From Phaeodactylibacter luteus (GTDB taxonomy: Bacteria > Bacteroidota > Bacteroidia > Chitinophagales > Saprospiraceae), in contig NZ_VOOR01000024.1 in the NCBI RefSeq assembly GCF_007993045.1, positions 1-64,000 of the forward strand: a DNA stretch of 64,000 nt, in the 5' to 3' direction. Positions 42,922 to 51,943 of this stretch are shown in pieces. The notes below the pieces were generated by a model. The model made no database searches, was not told the DNA's origin, and was given only the letters and a program-made list of their open reading frames with translations. Each line of letters opens with the position of its first letter. The stretch's first letter is position 1. A program made the translations under genes and the position numbers.

Positions 42922-43980
42922 CTACAAGATGACTTCTGTAGCCCCGTAGCCGTACCTGGGGTGGTATTCATTTTTGAATGACTGCACATCCGGCATCTGC
43001 AGCAGGCGGGTAGCGATGGCATCGCGAAGACGGCCCTTGCCCACGCCGTGAATGATGAATACCCGGTCTACACCTAGCCGTATGGCCTTATAGAGGTATT
43101 GCTCGAAGTGGTAAATTTGGAGGCGCAAGATTTCCGCATTGCTCAGTTTGGCGTGGTTATCGGTGAGGTGTTCAATGTGGAGGTCGATTTCTGGCACAAA
43201 GGAAGCGAGCTCCAAGACTTCGTGGCGGAGCCGCCCTCTTCCCTGCGGCTTTTGGGAATGGGAAGGGCGCTTGTTTTTTAGGGTATAATCCCTGAGGTCT
43301 TCTGCGGGCGGCTGCTCCTGTTTCCCGGAGAGCAGCTTGCTGTCCATGAGGGTAAAGAGGTGGACCTGTTTGTTGAGCAAAGGCGCAGTGCGTGTACGCT
43401 TGAAGAACTGCTTGGGCTTGATACGGGTTTCCTGAGCCAGCTCTTTGCCCGTGCCTTGGGTGGTCAGTGGCCAGCAGGACAGGTAGACGGTAGGCGCATC
43501 GTTGAGGTCTCCAAAAGCCAATGCAGGGGCGAGCGGGTAAACCGAGGTGCGGTCAATTTTATGGTTTTCCCGTAAATGGAGCCGCTGCCCCAGCCGGATC
43601 TCAATGGAAAAAAGGAAATCTTGCCGGGTATCATTGATCAGCGACATCTCGTAGGCATCTATCTGCCCTAAGAGGTTGGCTACGGGGTCGAAGGCCAGCA
43701 GCAAGCCTTGGCTTTTCAGGATCAGGTATTGGCTCTCCGCTGCAGGCCGCTCTGGCGGGAGGGGGATTTTAGGCTTTTTGCCAGGTACAATCTTCGCTTT
43801 AGTAGGGGAAGGCGGGGAAAGGGGGCTGTCGATCCGGGCGATATCATCTAGGAAAGCTGGGATCTCAAAGCCGTCTTCATCTAGTTTTACGGAGACCATG
43901 CCATTGTCAAGCAGTGCAGTGACAACGCCCTCGTCTTTAGAATGGACAAACTTTACCCGTGTGCCAATAGAGAACAGCAT
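42922..43980 (-). CDS. DUF2027/Smr-domain protein
   Basis: A 352-residue protein with the Bacteroidota DUF2027 architecture. The N-terminus has MLFSIGTRVKFVHSKDEGVV and the C-terminal 90 residues form an Smr domain (LHIEHLTDNHAKLSNAEIL ... RVFIIHGVGKGRLRDAI). Smr domains are found in MutS2 and nick or cleave nucleic acid at branched structures or collided mRNAs. It is divergent from a methyltransferase gene, starts 67 bp apart. Confidence 0.9.
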   Translation of the reverse strand: MLFSIGTRVKFVHSKDEGVVTALLDNGMVSVKLDEDGFEIPAFLDDIARIDSPLSPPSPTKAKIVPGKKPKIPLPPERPAAESQYLILKSQGLLLAFDPVANLLGQIDAYEMSLINDTRQDFLFSIEIRLGQRLHLRENHKIDRTSVYPLAPALAFGDLNDAPTVYLSCWPLTTQGTGKELAQETRIKPKQFFKRTRTAPLLNKQVHLFTLMDSKLLSGKQEQPPAEDLRDYTLKNKRPSHSQKPQGRGRLRHEVLELASFVPEIDLHIEHLTDNHAKLSNAEILRLQIYHFEQYLYKAIRLGVDRVFIIHGVGKGRLRDAIATRLLQMPDVQSFKNEYHPRYGYGATEVIL

Positions 43981-44047
43981 GTTCTGTAATTTTGGGAACG
44001 AAACAGCATTTAAGAATTATCGTTCAAAAGTAAGCTTAGCAGGGGGG

Positions 44048-44698
44048 ATGGCAAAGAGACTTGCAAATTTAAGATGGCGGGCAGCGCAGGCTGCGGAAAT
44101 CCTTTGGTGGCGGCAGTACCTCAAGAGGAAGCCCCCTGAAGCTTACCTGGCTCAAAAAAAAGCTTATTGGGAGCGCCTGCTGTCCGAACAGGGCATGGGC
44201 GCCCCTGAAGGGGCAGAAGTGCTAGACGCGGGCTGCGGGCCGGCAGGCGTCTTTATGGTACTTGGCGGAGCCAAGGTGACAGCCCTCGACCCATTGCTCG
44301 ACCGCTATGCTGCCCTCCCTCATTTTGCTGAGGCGGACTACCCTGGGGTAGCCTTCCGGCAGCAGGCATTAGAAGCCCTGAATGAGGAGGCGCGCTATGA
44401 CCTTATCTATTGCCTGAACGCCATCAACCACGTAAAGTCGCTGGACCGCAGCCTGGCCAGCCTCTACCGGTCGTTGAAGCCCGGGGGCACCTGCTGGCTA
44501 TCGACAGACGCTCATCATTTCCCTTGGCTGCAGCCTGTGTTCGCAGCACTGCCCGGCGATATCCTTCACCCTCATCAGTTTACACAAGAACAATACCTCC
44601 GGCGCCTGCTCAGGGCTGGTTTTGCAATAAAAGGGCAGCGCCTGCTCAAGCGGGACGGGCTCTTCGATTATTGGCTGTTCGAGCTGGTAAAGCGCTAG
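44048..44698 (+). CDS. Class I SAM-dependent methyltransferase
   Basis: A 216-residue methyltransferase; the ATG at 44048 (MAKRLANLRWRAAQAAEI) is chosen because the longer open frame is antisense to the Smr gene. Motif I VLDAGCGPAGVFMVLGG, acidic loop TALDPLLDRY, motif II YDLIYCLNAINHVKSLDRSL and motif III SLKPGGTCWLSTDAH are clear. The substrate is unknown. Confidence 0.88.
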   Translation: MAKRLANLRWRAAQAAEILWWRQYLKRKPPEAYLAQKKAYWERLLSEQGMGAPEGAEVLDAGCGPAGVFMVLGGAKVTALDPLLDRYAALPHFAEADYPGVAFRQQALEALNEEARYDLIYCLNAINHVKSLDRSLASLYRSLKPGGTCWLSTDAHHFPWLQPVFAALPGDILHPHQFTQEQYLRRLLRAGFAIKGQRLLKRDGLFDYWLFELVKR

Positions 44699-44705
44699 CG
44701 GCGCA

Positions 44706-44852
44706 TTATGCGTCGGGGCATTTTTTACAGCGCTTGCCTTTTTTGTACTTCTTGCAGCACTTCTTTTTTGACTTGGCCTCGATTATGGGCAGTGGGAAGG
44801 GGAGGCGCAGTGCCTGAGGGTTGAAGTCGGTCCGGTTGTTCTTCCGTGTCAT
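44706..44852 (-). CDS. Small Cys/Lys-rich protein (48 aa)
   Basis: A 48-residue open frame on the minus strand (ATG at 44852, TAA at 44708-44706). It begins MTRKNNRTDFNPQALRLPF and ends with a cluster KKKCCKKYKKGKRCKKCPDA, carrying four cysteines and a high lysine content. This fits small zinc-ribbon-like conserved proteins seen across Bacteroidota, possibly nucleic-acid-binding. It lies tail to tail with the methyltransferase, 7 bp after its stop. The coding pattern and the Cys/Lys cluster are the only evidence. Confidence 0.6.
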   Translation of the reverse strand: MTRKNNRTDFNPQALRLPFPLPIIEAKSKKKCCKKYKKGKRCKKCPDA

Positions 44853-45214
44853 CAGCTTAATGGATAAAGCGGGTTAAAGTTTATTTAGACAAATTTAAAA
44901 TAAGCGAGTTCAAAACAGCAATGATTTTCATCACTTTTTTGTCAGGCTTTTGCAAGAAAAAGAAACGACAAGTCAGCCCCTTTTTTAGGATAATTTAAAT
45001 AATTGTTTTACAGTGTTTTATGTGGTAAATATTGTTTTTTTATGTGCATAGTCAGTGAGGGTGTAATGAGATGCACTCTTGGGCGTGGTGTGCCAATCTA
45101 TAAATTTACACAACAGAATTATGAATGGAGCAGGCAGTGGTGTGTGAGATAAAATTTTAGCTCCTTGATTATTGCTGGCTGTTTATTCTAACCAAAAGTT
45201 GAAAAAACCTGATT
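44853..45214. other. AT-rich upstream region of the TonB receptor
   Basis: This is the most AT-rich long gap in the window, with many T and A runs, and no gene or hairpin that I can support. It probably contains the receptor promoter and the promoter of the 48-aa gene. No clear TTG-N20-TAnnTTTG pair is found. Confidence 0.4.
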
Positions 45215-47764
45215 ATGAAACGACTGAGTACACTCACAGTCCTGATCTTCCTATGCCTTGGTGCATGGGCACAGAACGGGCAGATTACCGGTACCGTCCG
45301 GGACGCGAACACCAATGAGCCCCTCATTGGCGCCAACATTATCGTTGCCAACTCTTCTACAGGGACCTCTACGGATGAGAACGGCACATTTTCCCTGAAT
45401 GTAAAAGCAGGGGAAGTCACGCTGGAAGCTTCCTACGTCAGCTATCAGACGATGCGGCTGTCCGTTACCGTAGCGGAGGGGGTCACTATCCGGCAGGATA
45501 TCACGATGGAGCCCCTGGGCGTGATCGGCGAGGAAGTGGTCGTATCTGGCTCTAAAAAGCCGGAAAAGCTGACCGAAAGCCCTGCGACCATAGAAACGGT
45601 CTTCGCAAGGGAGATCCAAAGCTATGCGGGCAACCCCGCCGAGCTGATTGCCCGCCAAAAGGGCATCGATTATTTCCGTGCAGGCATTGCCACCCCGGCC
45701 TTCAATATCCGGGGCTTCAATTCCAATTTCAATTCCAAGAACTTACAGGTTACAGACGGGCGCTTTTCTACCCTTGTAGCCACCGGCCTGCCTTTCGGCC
45801 CGCTCAACACGACCATCAAAGAGGACATCGAGCGGGTAGAGGTCGTTTTGGGCCCCAACGCTACCATGTACGGCCCCAATGCTCACAATGGCTTGCTGAA
45901 TACAGTGACCAAAGACCCCCGGACTTCCGAAGGCACGATGATCACCCTGAATGCAGGCGTGAGCGGCGATGGCGACCCCCTGTATTCTGTGCGTGCGCGC
46001 CATGCCAATGTCATCAATGACAAATTTGCCTTTAAGATCATGGGCGAGTACACACAAGCTACCGAGTTCGAATGGGCAGACTCTATTTTCATCGACCGCC
46101 TCGACGCTAATGGCAACCTGCGCGGCACGCCTGAGTATGCCGGCCCCGATGGCATAGCAGAAGGCTATGAAGAGCTGGAGCTTGACCGGGGCGTTGACTT
46201 TACCAAGCTGGAAGGCGCCCTGTATTACACCCCAACCGATGACCTTGAATTTGTGCTCAACTCCGGCTACAGCAATAGCAACTACCTTTCGCCTACCAAT
46301 GTAGGCCGTAATCAGATCAAAGATTGGAGCATTTTTTACACTCAGCTGCGGGTAAACTACAAGAACCTTTTCGCGCAGGTGTACTATACCAAGAGCGCAA
46401 CTGATGATACTTACTCCATTGACGACCGCACCAAAGCCTACTACACCGGCATTGACCTCCTTGGGCTGAGCGATGCAGAAGCCCGGGGCGACTTTTCCTA
46501 CTCTACCGGTGCCCGTTTCCGGGACGACTCCGACCGCATCAATGCAGAGGTACAGTACAACAACACCTTCGGCAACCTCGAGCTGATCGCCGGCGGGCAG
46601 TGGCAGCAGGACCGTGCCAACAGCCTTGGCTCTTACCTCATTGAGGACCCCAAGCTCAATAGCTTCTACGATGGCGGCGCTATCGTCGTGAATCAGTATG
46701 GCGGCTATGCCCACCTGACCTATAACTTCGGCGGTGGCTTCAAAGCTTTGGCAGCAGCTCGTGCAGATTACCACGACGTCTACGAGTTCAACTTCGTGCC
46801 CAAGTTTGGCCTGCTCAAGGTCGGGGGCAGGGGCACATGGCGCCTGACCTATGGCAAGGGCATTGCCGCACCGACTATCCTCAATATGTTCGGCGATTTG
46901 TTCAGTGGCCTGATTTTGGGCAACGCAGAGGGCTTCACTGTGCTGGCTGACAACCCGGAGACTCCGGATGTCATAGAGACGGCAGAGGTAGCGCCGCAGC
47001 GGGTCGAACAGCTGCAGACCTTCGAGTTGGGCTACCGCGGGCAGCTGGTGAAGAACAAGCTTTTCCTAGATGCCAACGCCTACTACAATATTTCTAAAGA
47101 CTTCCTGAGCCCTGTAACCGTCGTGGGCGTAGCTACTGAGCGCGGCGGTGTCCCTATTGCTGAGGTACAGTCAGGCTTTGCTACTTACGGCGGCCTTGTG
47201 GCTACCTACATCAACTTTGGTGAAGTCAATACCTATGGTGTGGACATCGGGCTGAACTACTACTTTACGCCAGAGATCAGTGCTTATGCCAATTACTCCT
47301 ATTTTGACTATAGCGTAGATGAGGACAACCTGGAGAATGACTTCAACAACGACGGCGTGGTCAACTTCCTGGACATCTTGGTGAATGCCCCTACCCACAA
47401 AATGGGCTTCGGGCTCAACTACAACGGGCCTAAGTTTTCGGCCGGCGTCTTTGGGCGTTGGGTACAAGCTTATGATTACTTCTCCAGTTTCCAGATCGCC
47501 TCGCAGACACATGAAGGTTTGCTGTGGCGCGGCCGCCCAATTGTGGAGAATGCCCGCAGTACGGATGCCTTCAACTACGGCCCGCTTGGCGGTTTCACCA
47601 CTTTCGATCTCAACCTCGGTTATCAGATCAATGAGCGGTACCAAGTCAACCTTTCTGCTGTGAACGTTTTCAACCAGGAAATCCGTGAATTCACAGCTGC
47701 TGCGCCCACAAAGGGCATCTACACGGTGGAGTTCCGGGTGAACCTTGCTCCAAAGAAGGATTAA
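45215..47764 (+). CDS. TonB-dependent outer membrane receptor
   Basis: An 849-residue receptor with signal peptide MKRLSTLTVLIFLCLGAWA. An N-terminal carboxypeptidase-regulatory-like domain follows (about 22-105, GQITGTVRDANTNEPLIGAN). Then a TonB plug (about 115-240, PAFNIRGFNSNF and RVEVVLGPNATMYGPNAHNGLLN) and a 22-strand barrel end in FRVNLAPKKD. No SusD-like partner is adjacent, so it is not a typical polysaccharide-utilisation pair. A role in uptake of a metal complex or cofactor is as likely. It ends with a hairpin. Confidence 0.93.
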   Translation: MKRLSTLTVLIFLCLGAWAQNGQITGTVRDANTNEPLIGANIIVANSSTGTSTDENGTFSLNVKAGEVTLEASYVSYQTMRLSVTVAEGVTIRQDITMEPLGVIGEEVVVSGSKKPEKLTESPATIETVFAREIQSYAGNPAELIARQKGIDYFRAGIATPAFNIRGFNSNFNSKNLQVTDGRFSTLVATGLPFGPLNTTIKEDIERVEVVLGPNATMYGPNAHNGLLNTVTKDPRTSEGTMITLNAGVSGDGDPLYSVRARHANVINDKFAFKIMGEYTQATEFEWADSIFIDRLDANGNLRGTPEYAGPDGIAEGYEELELDRGVDFTKLEGALYYTPTDDLEFVLNSGYSNSNYLSPTNVGRNQIKDWSIFYTQLRVNYKNLFAQVYYTKSATDDTYSIDDRTKAYYTGIDLLGLSDAEARGDFSYSTGARFRDDSDRINAEVQYNNTFGNLELIAGGQWQQDRANSLGSYLIEDPKLNSFYDGGAIVVNQYGGYAHLTYNFGGGFKALAAARADYHDVYEFNFVPKFGLLKVGGRGTWRLTYGKGIAAPTILNMFGDLFSGLILGNAEGFTVLADNPETPDVIETAEVAPQRVEQLQTFELGYRGQLVKNKLFLDANAYYNISKDFLSPVTVVGVATERGGVPIAEVQSGFATYGGLVATYINFGEVNTYGVDIGLNYYFTPEISAYANYSYFDYSVDEDNLENDFNNDGVVNFLDILVNAPTHKMGFGLNYNGPKFSAGVFGRWVQAYDYFSSFQIASQTHEGLLWRGRPIVENARSTDAFNYGPLGGFTTFDLNLGYQINERYQVNLSAVNVFNQEIREFTAAAPTKGIYTVEFRVNLAPKKD

Positions 47765-47791
47765 ACGCATTTTTTGCGGTCACATGAATGA

Positions 47792-47813
47792 GCCCCGGCA
47801 GATATGCCGGGGC
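47792..47813 (+). terminator. Hairpin after the TonB receptor gene
   Basis: GCCCCGGCA-gata-TGCCGGGGC is a perfect GC-rich stem-loop 27 bp after the stop. The downstream T content is modest. Confidence 0.7.
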
Positions 47814-47888
47814 CATTGTGTTCTTCCGCACTAGTTTTTTAATTTTGAAAGCGGGCAAGCCTCTTGGCCTGCCAAAAACGACATACGC

Positions 47889-48896
47889 ATGCGCAATGCA
47901 TACATCCGCTCAGTGGGCGCATATGCCCCTGAGCAAGTCATCCCCAACAGCTGGTTCAATGAGCAGCTGGGCGAAGATGTAGACACCTGGCTCCGCGAGA
48001 ATGTAGCCATCTTCGAACGCCGGTGGTGTGCCCCGGACGAGAGCACGGCCGACTTGAGCGAGAAAGCGGCCCGGGTAGCCCTGGACCGGGCTGGCCTACA
48101 GCCGGAAGACCTTGACCTCATCATCATCTCCACGGATACCCCGGAATTCGTCTCACCTTCTACTTCTGCAGTGGTACAGGACAGGCTCGGCGCTGCTAAT
48201 GCAGGTACTTTCGATATCAATACCGCCTGTGCCGGTTTCGTCACTGCCATGGATATCGGCACCAAGTATATCCGTTCGGATGAGCAGTATGCCAACGTGC
48301 TGGTCATTGGTGCATACGCTATGAGCAAGTACCTCAATAAGGCAGATAAAAAAACGGTGACCCTTTTTGCGGACGGGGCAGGGGCCGTGGTACTGCAAGC
48401 CACAGAAGCCCCTGGGGCGGGCTACCTGCACAGTGAGCTGCTCACGGAAGGGCAGTACAACGAGTGGATGGGCATCTATGGAGGGGGCGCCAAAATGCCC
48501 GTGACCCACGAAGTGATCGACCGGCACGAGCATCAGCTGCAGTTTGTCCGCCGTTTCCCCAAAGCGCTCAACCCTCAGATCTGGACCCGAATGGCCAACA
48601 ACCTATCGGAAAGGGCCGGAGTGTCAGCCGCAGAGGTAGACCATTTTTTTATTACCCAGATCAACATCAACAGCATACGCGAGACCATGGAAATGCTGGG
48701 GCAGCCTATGAGCAAGGCACACACCGTTATGCACAATTTTGGCTATACAGGCTCGGCCTGCATCCCTATGGCCTTCAATCAAGCCTACGAAGAAGGTAAG
48801 CTCAAGGACGGGCAGCTGGCCTATTTTATCGGCTCTGGAGGAGGGCTCGCTTTTGCCAGCGCTTCCTTCCGTTTTGGCGCAAGCTTGGAAAAGTAA
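47889..48896 (+). CDS. KAS III-like protein lacking the catalytic His and Asn
   Basis: A 335-residue thiolase-fold protein of the FabH/ketoacyl-ACP synthase III family. The nucleophile Cys114 is in INTACAGFV. In FabH the His of the PHQAN motif and the Asn of HGNTSAA complete the triad; by alignment these positions are Thr256 (FFITQININS) and Tyr286 (NFGYTGSA). Decarboxylative condensation should therefore be impaired, and acyl transfer is more likely. It is followed 53 bp later by an acyl-CoA ligase on the same strand, which could supply its acyl substrate. Confidence 0.88.
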   Translation: MRNAYIRSVGAYAPEQVIPNSWFNEQLGEDVDTWLRENVAIFERRWCAPDESTADLSEKAARVALDRAGLQPEDLDLIIISTDTPEFVSPSTSAVVQDRLGAANAGTFDINTACAGFVTAMDIGTKYIRSDEQYANVLVIGAYAMSKYLNKADKKTVTLFADGAGAVVLQATEAPGAGYLHSELLTEGQYNEWMGIYGGGAKMPVTHEVIDRHEHQLQFVRRFPKALNPQIWTRMANNLSERAGVSAAEVDHFFITQININSIRETMEMLGQPMSKAHTVMHNFGYTGSACIPMAFNQAYEEGKLKDGQLAYFIGSGGGLAFASASFRFGASLEK

Positions 48897-48949
48897 AACC
48901 CAACTTGCAGGGCCAAGCCTCGCAGGTTGGCCCTCAAAAGCAACAGGAT

Positions 48950-50458
48950 ATGATACAGCCACAGCAAGATTGGATACGCAAATGGGGCGTTTACAGCCCG
49001 GGCAAAGTGGCCGTTGCCGAAGCCGGCACAGGTCGGAGCCTGACTTATGGCGAGCTAGACCGTATCGGGGATGCCCTATGCCACCACCTGCAATCTGCTT
49101 ATGAGGTGGAAAAAGGGAGCAGGATTGCCGTACTAGCCGAAAATTGCCTGGAGTACATTGCACTGTTCGTTGCAGTGCAGCGGATGGGCTGCACCTTGGT
49201 GCCACTGAACTACCGGCTGGCCAGTGCAGAGTTCGACTATCTTTTGAAAGATGCCAGCCCGGGCCTGGCCATTTGCGAAGCTAAGTTTGAAGCCTCCCTA
49301 AAGGCTGCCCCTGCTTTTGCACAGCTTCCACACTACTGGCCCCTGAGCGAGCTGTCTGCCTTTTGTGAAGAGCGCCGGGGCTACAACGGGCCTGCTTTCC
49401 CTCTGCAGCCTGTGGAGGAAGCGCATCCGGCTTTTATCCTGTACACCTCTGGCACTACCGGTTTCCCGAAAGGGGCTATGTACACCCACAAAATGCTGTT
49501 CTGGAACAGCATCAACACAGCGATGAGCCTGATTGTCACGGCAGAGAGCCGGACCATCAACGTCATGCCCCCTTTTCACACAGGAGGCTGGAACGTTCTC
49601 CTCACGCCTTTCCTCCACCACGGTGCTTATGTGCTGCTGATGCGCAAGTTTGACCCCTCTGCTGTTTTGCAGCTCCTGCAGGAAGAGCGGGCCACCTTGT
49701 TTATGGGCGTGCCCACTATGCTGAAAATGATAGCCGAGCTGCCGGCCTTCCAAAAAGCTGTATTCCCAGACCTGCATTACCTGATCGTTGGCGGGGAGCC
49801 CATGCCTATCCCTTTGATCGAGCAGTGGGACGAGCGCGGCGTAGCCGTGCGGCAAGGGTACGGTATGACTGAAGTCGGGCCCAACCTGACTTCTCTGCAT
49901 CAAGATGATGCCATCCGGAAAAAAGGCTCGATCGGCCGTCCTAACTTTTACGTTCAGATCCGGATTGTAGACGACAAGGGGGTAGAGGTAGCCGCAGGAG
50001 AGCCGGGCGAGCTATGGCTCAAAGGCCCAATGGTGACCCCAGGGTATTGGCGGAAGCCCGAAGCCACGGCTAAGGCCGTCCATCAGGGCTGGTTCGCAAC
50101 TGGAGACATGGTCATTCAGGATAAGGAGGGCTACCTCTTTGTCGTAGACCGCATCAAGAACATGTATATTTCTGGAGGTGAGAACGTTTACCCTGCCGAG
50201 GTGGAACGGGTATTGCGCTCCCATCCCGCAGTGGCAGAGGCGGCTGTGCTGGGCGTGCCCGATCAGCAGTGGGGAGAGGCAGGCTGCGCCTTTGTGGCCA
50301 GGGCCGAAGGGCAGGCCTGCAGTGCCGGAGAGCTGCAAGCCCACTGCCGGGCCCATCTGGCAAAATTCAAAGTGCCCAGGGATTTCCGGTTTGTGGCGGA
50401 GCTGCCCAAAACGGACACCGGCAAGATAGACCGGGGCGGGCTGAAAGGGCTGCTGTAG
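48950..50458 (+). CDS. Acyl-CoA synthetase (AMP-dependent ligase)
   Basis: A 502-residue adenylate-forming ligase; I start at the ATG at 48950 (MIQPQQDWIRKWGVYSPGKV). Motif A3 YTSGTTGFPKGAMYTH, A5 RQGYGMTEVGP, A7 GWFATGDM, A8 RIKNMYISGGENVYPAEVE and A10 Lys in PKTDTGKIDRG are all present. It resembles medium/long-chain fatty-acid CoA ligases (about 500-residue class). Its position behind the unusual KAS III-like gene suggests a two-gene acyl activation/transfer unit. Confidence 0.9.
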   Translation: MIQPQQDWIRKWGVYSPGKVAVAEAGTGRSLTYGELDRIGDALCHHLQSAYEVEKGSRIAVLAENCLEYIALFVAVQRMGCTLVPLNYRLASAEFDYLLKDASPGLAICEAKFEASLKAAPAFAQLPHYWPLSELSAFCEERRGYNGPAFPLQPVEEAHPAFILYTSGTTGFPKGAMYTHKMLFWNSINTAMSLIVTAESRTINVMPPFHTGGWNVLLTPFLHHGAYVLLMRKFDPSAVLQLLQEERATLFMGVPTMLKMIAELPAFQKAVFPDLHYLIVGGEPMPIPLIEQWDERGVAVRQGYGMTEVGPNLTSLHQDDAIRKKGSIGRPNFYVQIRIVDDKGVEVAAGEPGELWLKGPMVTPGYWRKPEATAKAVHQGWFATGDMVIQDKEGYLFVVDRIKNMYISGGENVYPAEVERVLRSHPAVAEAAVLGVPDQQWGEAGCAFVARAEGQACSAGELQAHCRAHLAKFKVPRDFRFVAELPKTDTGKIDRGGLKGLL

Positions 50459-50562
50459 CCAGCCCACACTTTTGATCACCTCCCTAGCGGAAATCCGCGG
50501 ACAACTCATTACCTTAAAGCCTTATTTTGCCTTTTGCGGGCGCTCATTACATAATAAGGCTT

Positions 50563-51705
50563 ATGAAAAACATCTACGTGGCAGCTACCGGGCAGCATAT
50601 CGGAAAGACGACTTCCACCCTGGGCATAGTTGCCAACCTACAAAAAATGGGCTACAATACGGGGTATTGCAAGCCGGTAGGGCAGCAGTACCTCACTGTC
50701 GATGGGGCAGTAGCAGACAAAGACGCGGTCTTGTTCTCCCAGGTGATCGGCTTTGAGCTTGTGCCCGACTGGCACAGCCCGGTCATATTAGCCCGTGGCG
50801 CGACCAAGTCTTATTTGGATGACCCCACCGCTTTTGACTACCCCGGCGATATCCGCAAGGCCGCTGCGCAGTTGGAGCCTGAGGTCGATGTGATGGTCTA
50901 CGAAGGGACCGGCCACCCTGGCGTGGGCGGTATTGTAGATTTGTCGAATGCTGATGTGGCCAAAATGCTGGGCTCCGCCGTTGTCATGGTAGTAGAAGGG
51001 GGCATAGGCCGCACCATAGACCGCCTCATCATGAGCACCGCCCTGTTCCGGGAGCAGCAGGTGCCTATCGTAGGGGTCATCGTCAACAAGGTCATACCGG
51101 AAAAGCACGACGAAGTAGCCCACTACGTAGGCAAGAAGCTAGAAAAAATGGGGCTTCCCCTCTTGGGGGTTGTCCCATTCGATAAGACCCTGCTCTTCCC
51201 GATTATGGAAACCGTCAATCAGGCCGTGGATGGCCGGGTAGCCTTGAACGGGCACCGCCTCAACAACCGGGTGGAAGATATTATGGCCGGCTCTCTGGTC
51301 GATCTAGACGAGTTCAGCGCCTTCCGGAATATCCTGCTTGTGGTCAGCCACAAAAGGCTGAACGAAGCCATTGAGAAGGTCAAGGAGATCGCGCGCATGA
51401 AAAAGCTGAAGCGCTCCCCCTTGTCCGGGGTCATTGTCACAGGCGATGGCAAGCACGAAAATTGGTTCAAGCCGGAGAACATACAGCACCCCTACTTCAT
51501 CAACAACGAAATCCCGGTCATCAGCACTCAATTGGACACCTATGGCTCAGTAGTCAAGGTCAGCCGGATTGAGGTGAAGATCAATACGCGCACCCCATGG
51601 AAAATCAAGCGGGCCATCACCCTGATACGCGAACACGTGGATTTCGACCTGATGATCCGCCGCCTGAAAGAGATAGCGGCAGAGGGGCAGGCACAAAGCC
51701 CATAA
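50563..51705 (+). CDS. BioD-like P-loop NTPase (phosphotransacetylase N-terminal-like)
   Basis: A 380-residue protein. Residues 1-210 are a dethiobiotin-synthetase-like P-loop domain (Walker A ATGQHIGKTTSTLG; VMVYEGTGHPGVGGIVDLSN). Residues about 225-380 resemble the DRTGG-type domain (MKKLKRSPLSGVIVTGDG, VISTQLDTYGSVVKVSRIEV). This architecture equals the N-terminal regulatory part of long phosphotransacetylases, without the catalytic PTA domain. A biotin function is unlikely. It is preceded by a 104-bp gap after the ligase. Confidence 0.8.
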   Translation: MKNIYVAATGQHIGKTTSTLGIVANLQKMGYNTGYCKPVGQQYLTVDGAVADKDAVLFSQVIGFELVPDWHSPVILARGATKSYLDDPTAFDYPGDIRKAAAQLEPEVDVMVYEGTGHPGVGGIVDLSNADVAKMLGSAVVMVVEGGIGRTIDRLIMSTALFREQQVPIVGVIVNKVIPEKHDEVAHYVGKKLEKMGLPLLGVVPFDKTLLFPIMETVNQAVDGRVALNGHRLNNRVEDIMAGSLVDLDEFSAFRNILLVVSHKRLNEAIEKVKEIARMKKLKRSPLSGVIVTGDGKHENWFKPENIQHPYFINNEIPVISTQLDTYGSVVKVSRIEVKINTRTPWKIKRAITLIREHVDFDLMIRRLKEIAAEGQAQSP

Positions 51706-51733
51706 GGCGTCAGATTAGGTGCTGATTTTTTAT

Positions 51734-51836
51734 GGGGCTACCCCCGCACAGCAGCGGGGGGCGCTATGCTCCGGGGCTCGCTCTTCGCTCGGCCCTACGG
51801 GCTTGCCACCCCTTCGCAGCGCTAGCCCGATGCCAT
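51734..51836 (+). mobile_element. Family A miniature element, copy A9 (core only)
   Basis: The core is recognisable (GGGGCTACCCCCGC ... GCTATGCTCCGGGGCTCGC ... CGCAGCGCTAGCCCGATGCCA) but diverged, and the terminal repeats are not visible. It lies 28 bp after the BioD-like gene. Confidence 0.68.
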
Positions 51837-51943
51837 CACAAAATCACGGCTTGCAGCAGTTGAGTTGGCGCCCAGTCCATAGGGGTTGTTTTGGCGGGCG
51901 CTTGGCTTTGTCCAACTGCTGTCTTAGCTTGCGGCCAAACCAA

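Noticed and set aside
45743-46774. 343-codon minus-strand frame inside the TonB receptor
   Set aside because: It is an antisense shadow caused by codon bias; no domain, and the plus-strand receptor is complete.
50563-51705. Dethiobiotin synthetase (bioD)
   Set aside because: Only the P-loop domain is similar; the C-terminal DRTGG-like domain and length fit the phosphotransacetylase N-terminal type, and no bio genes are near.
919-51836. Dispersed repeats as a CRISPR array or REP/BIME cluster
   Set aside because: The copies are kilobases apart, 100-185 bp long, with terminal inverted repeats and target duplications, which fits neither.
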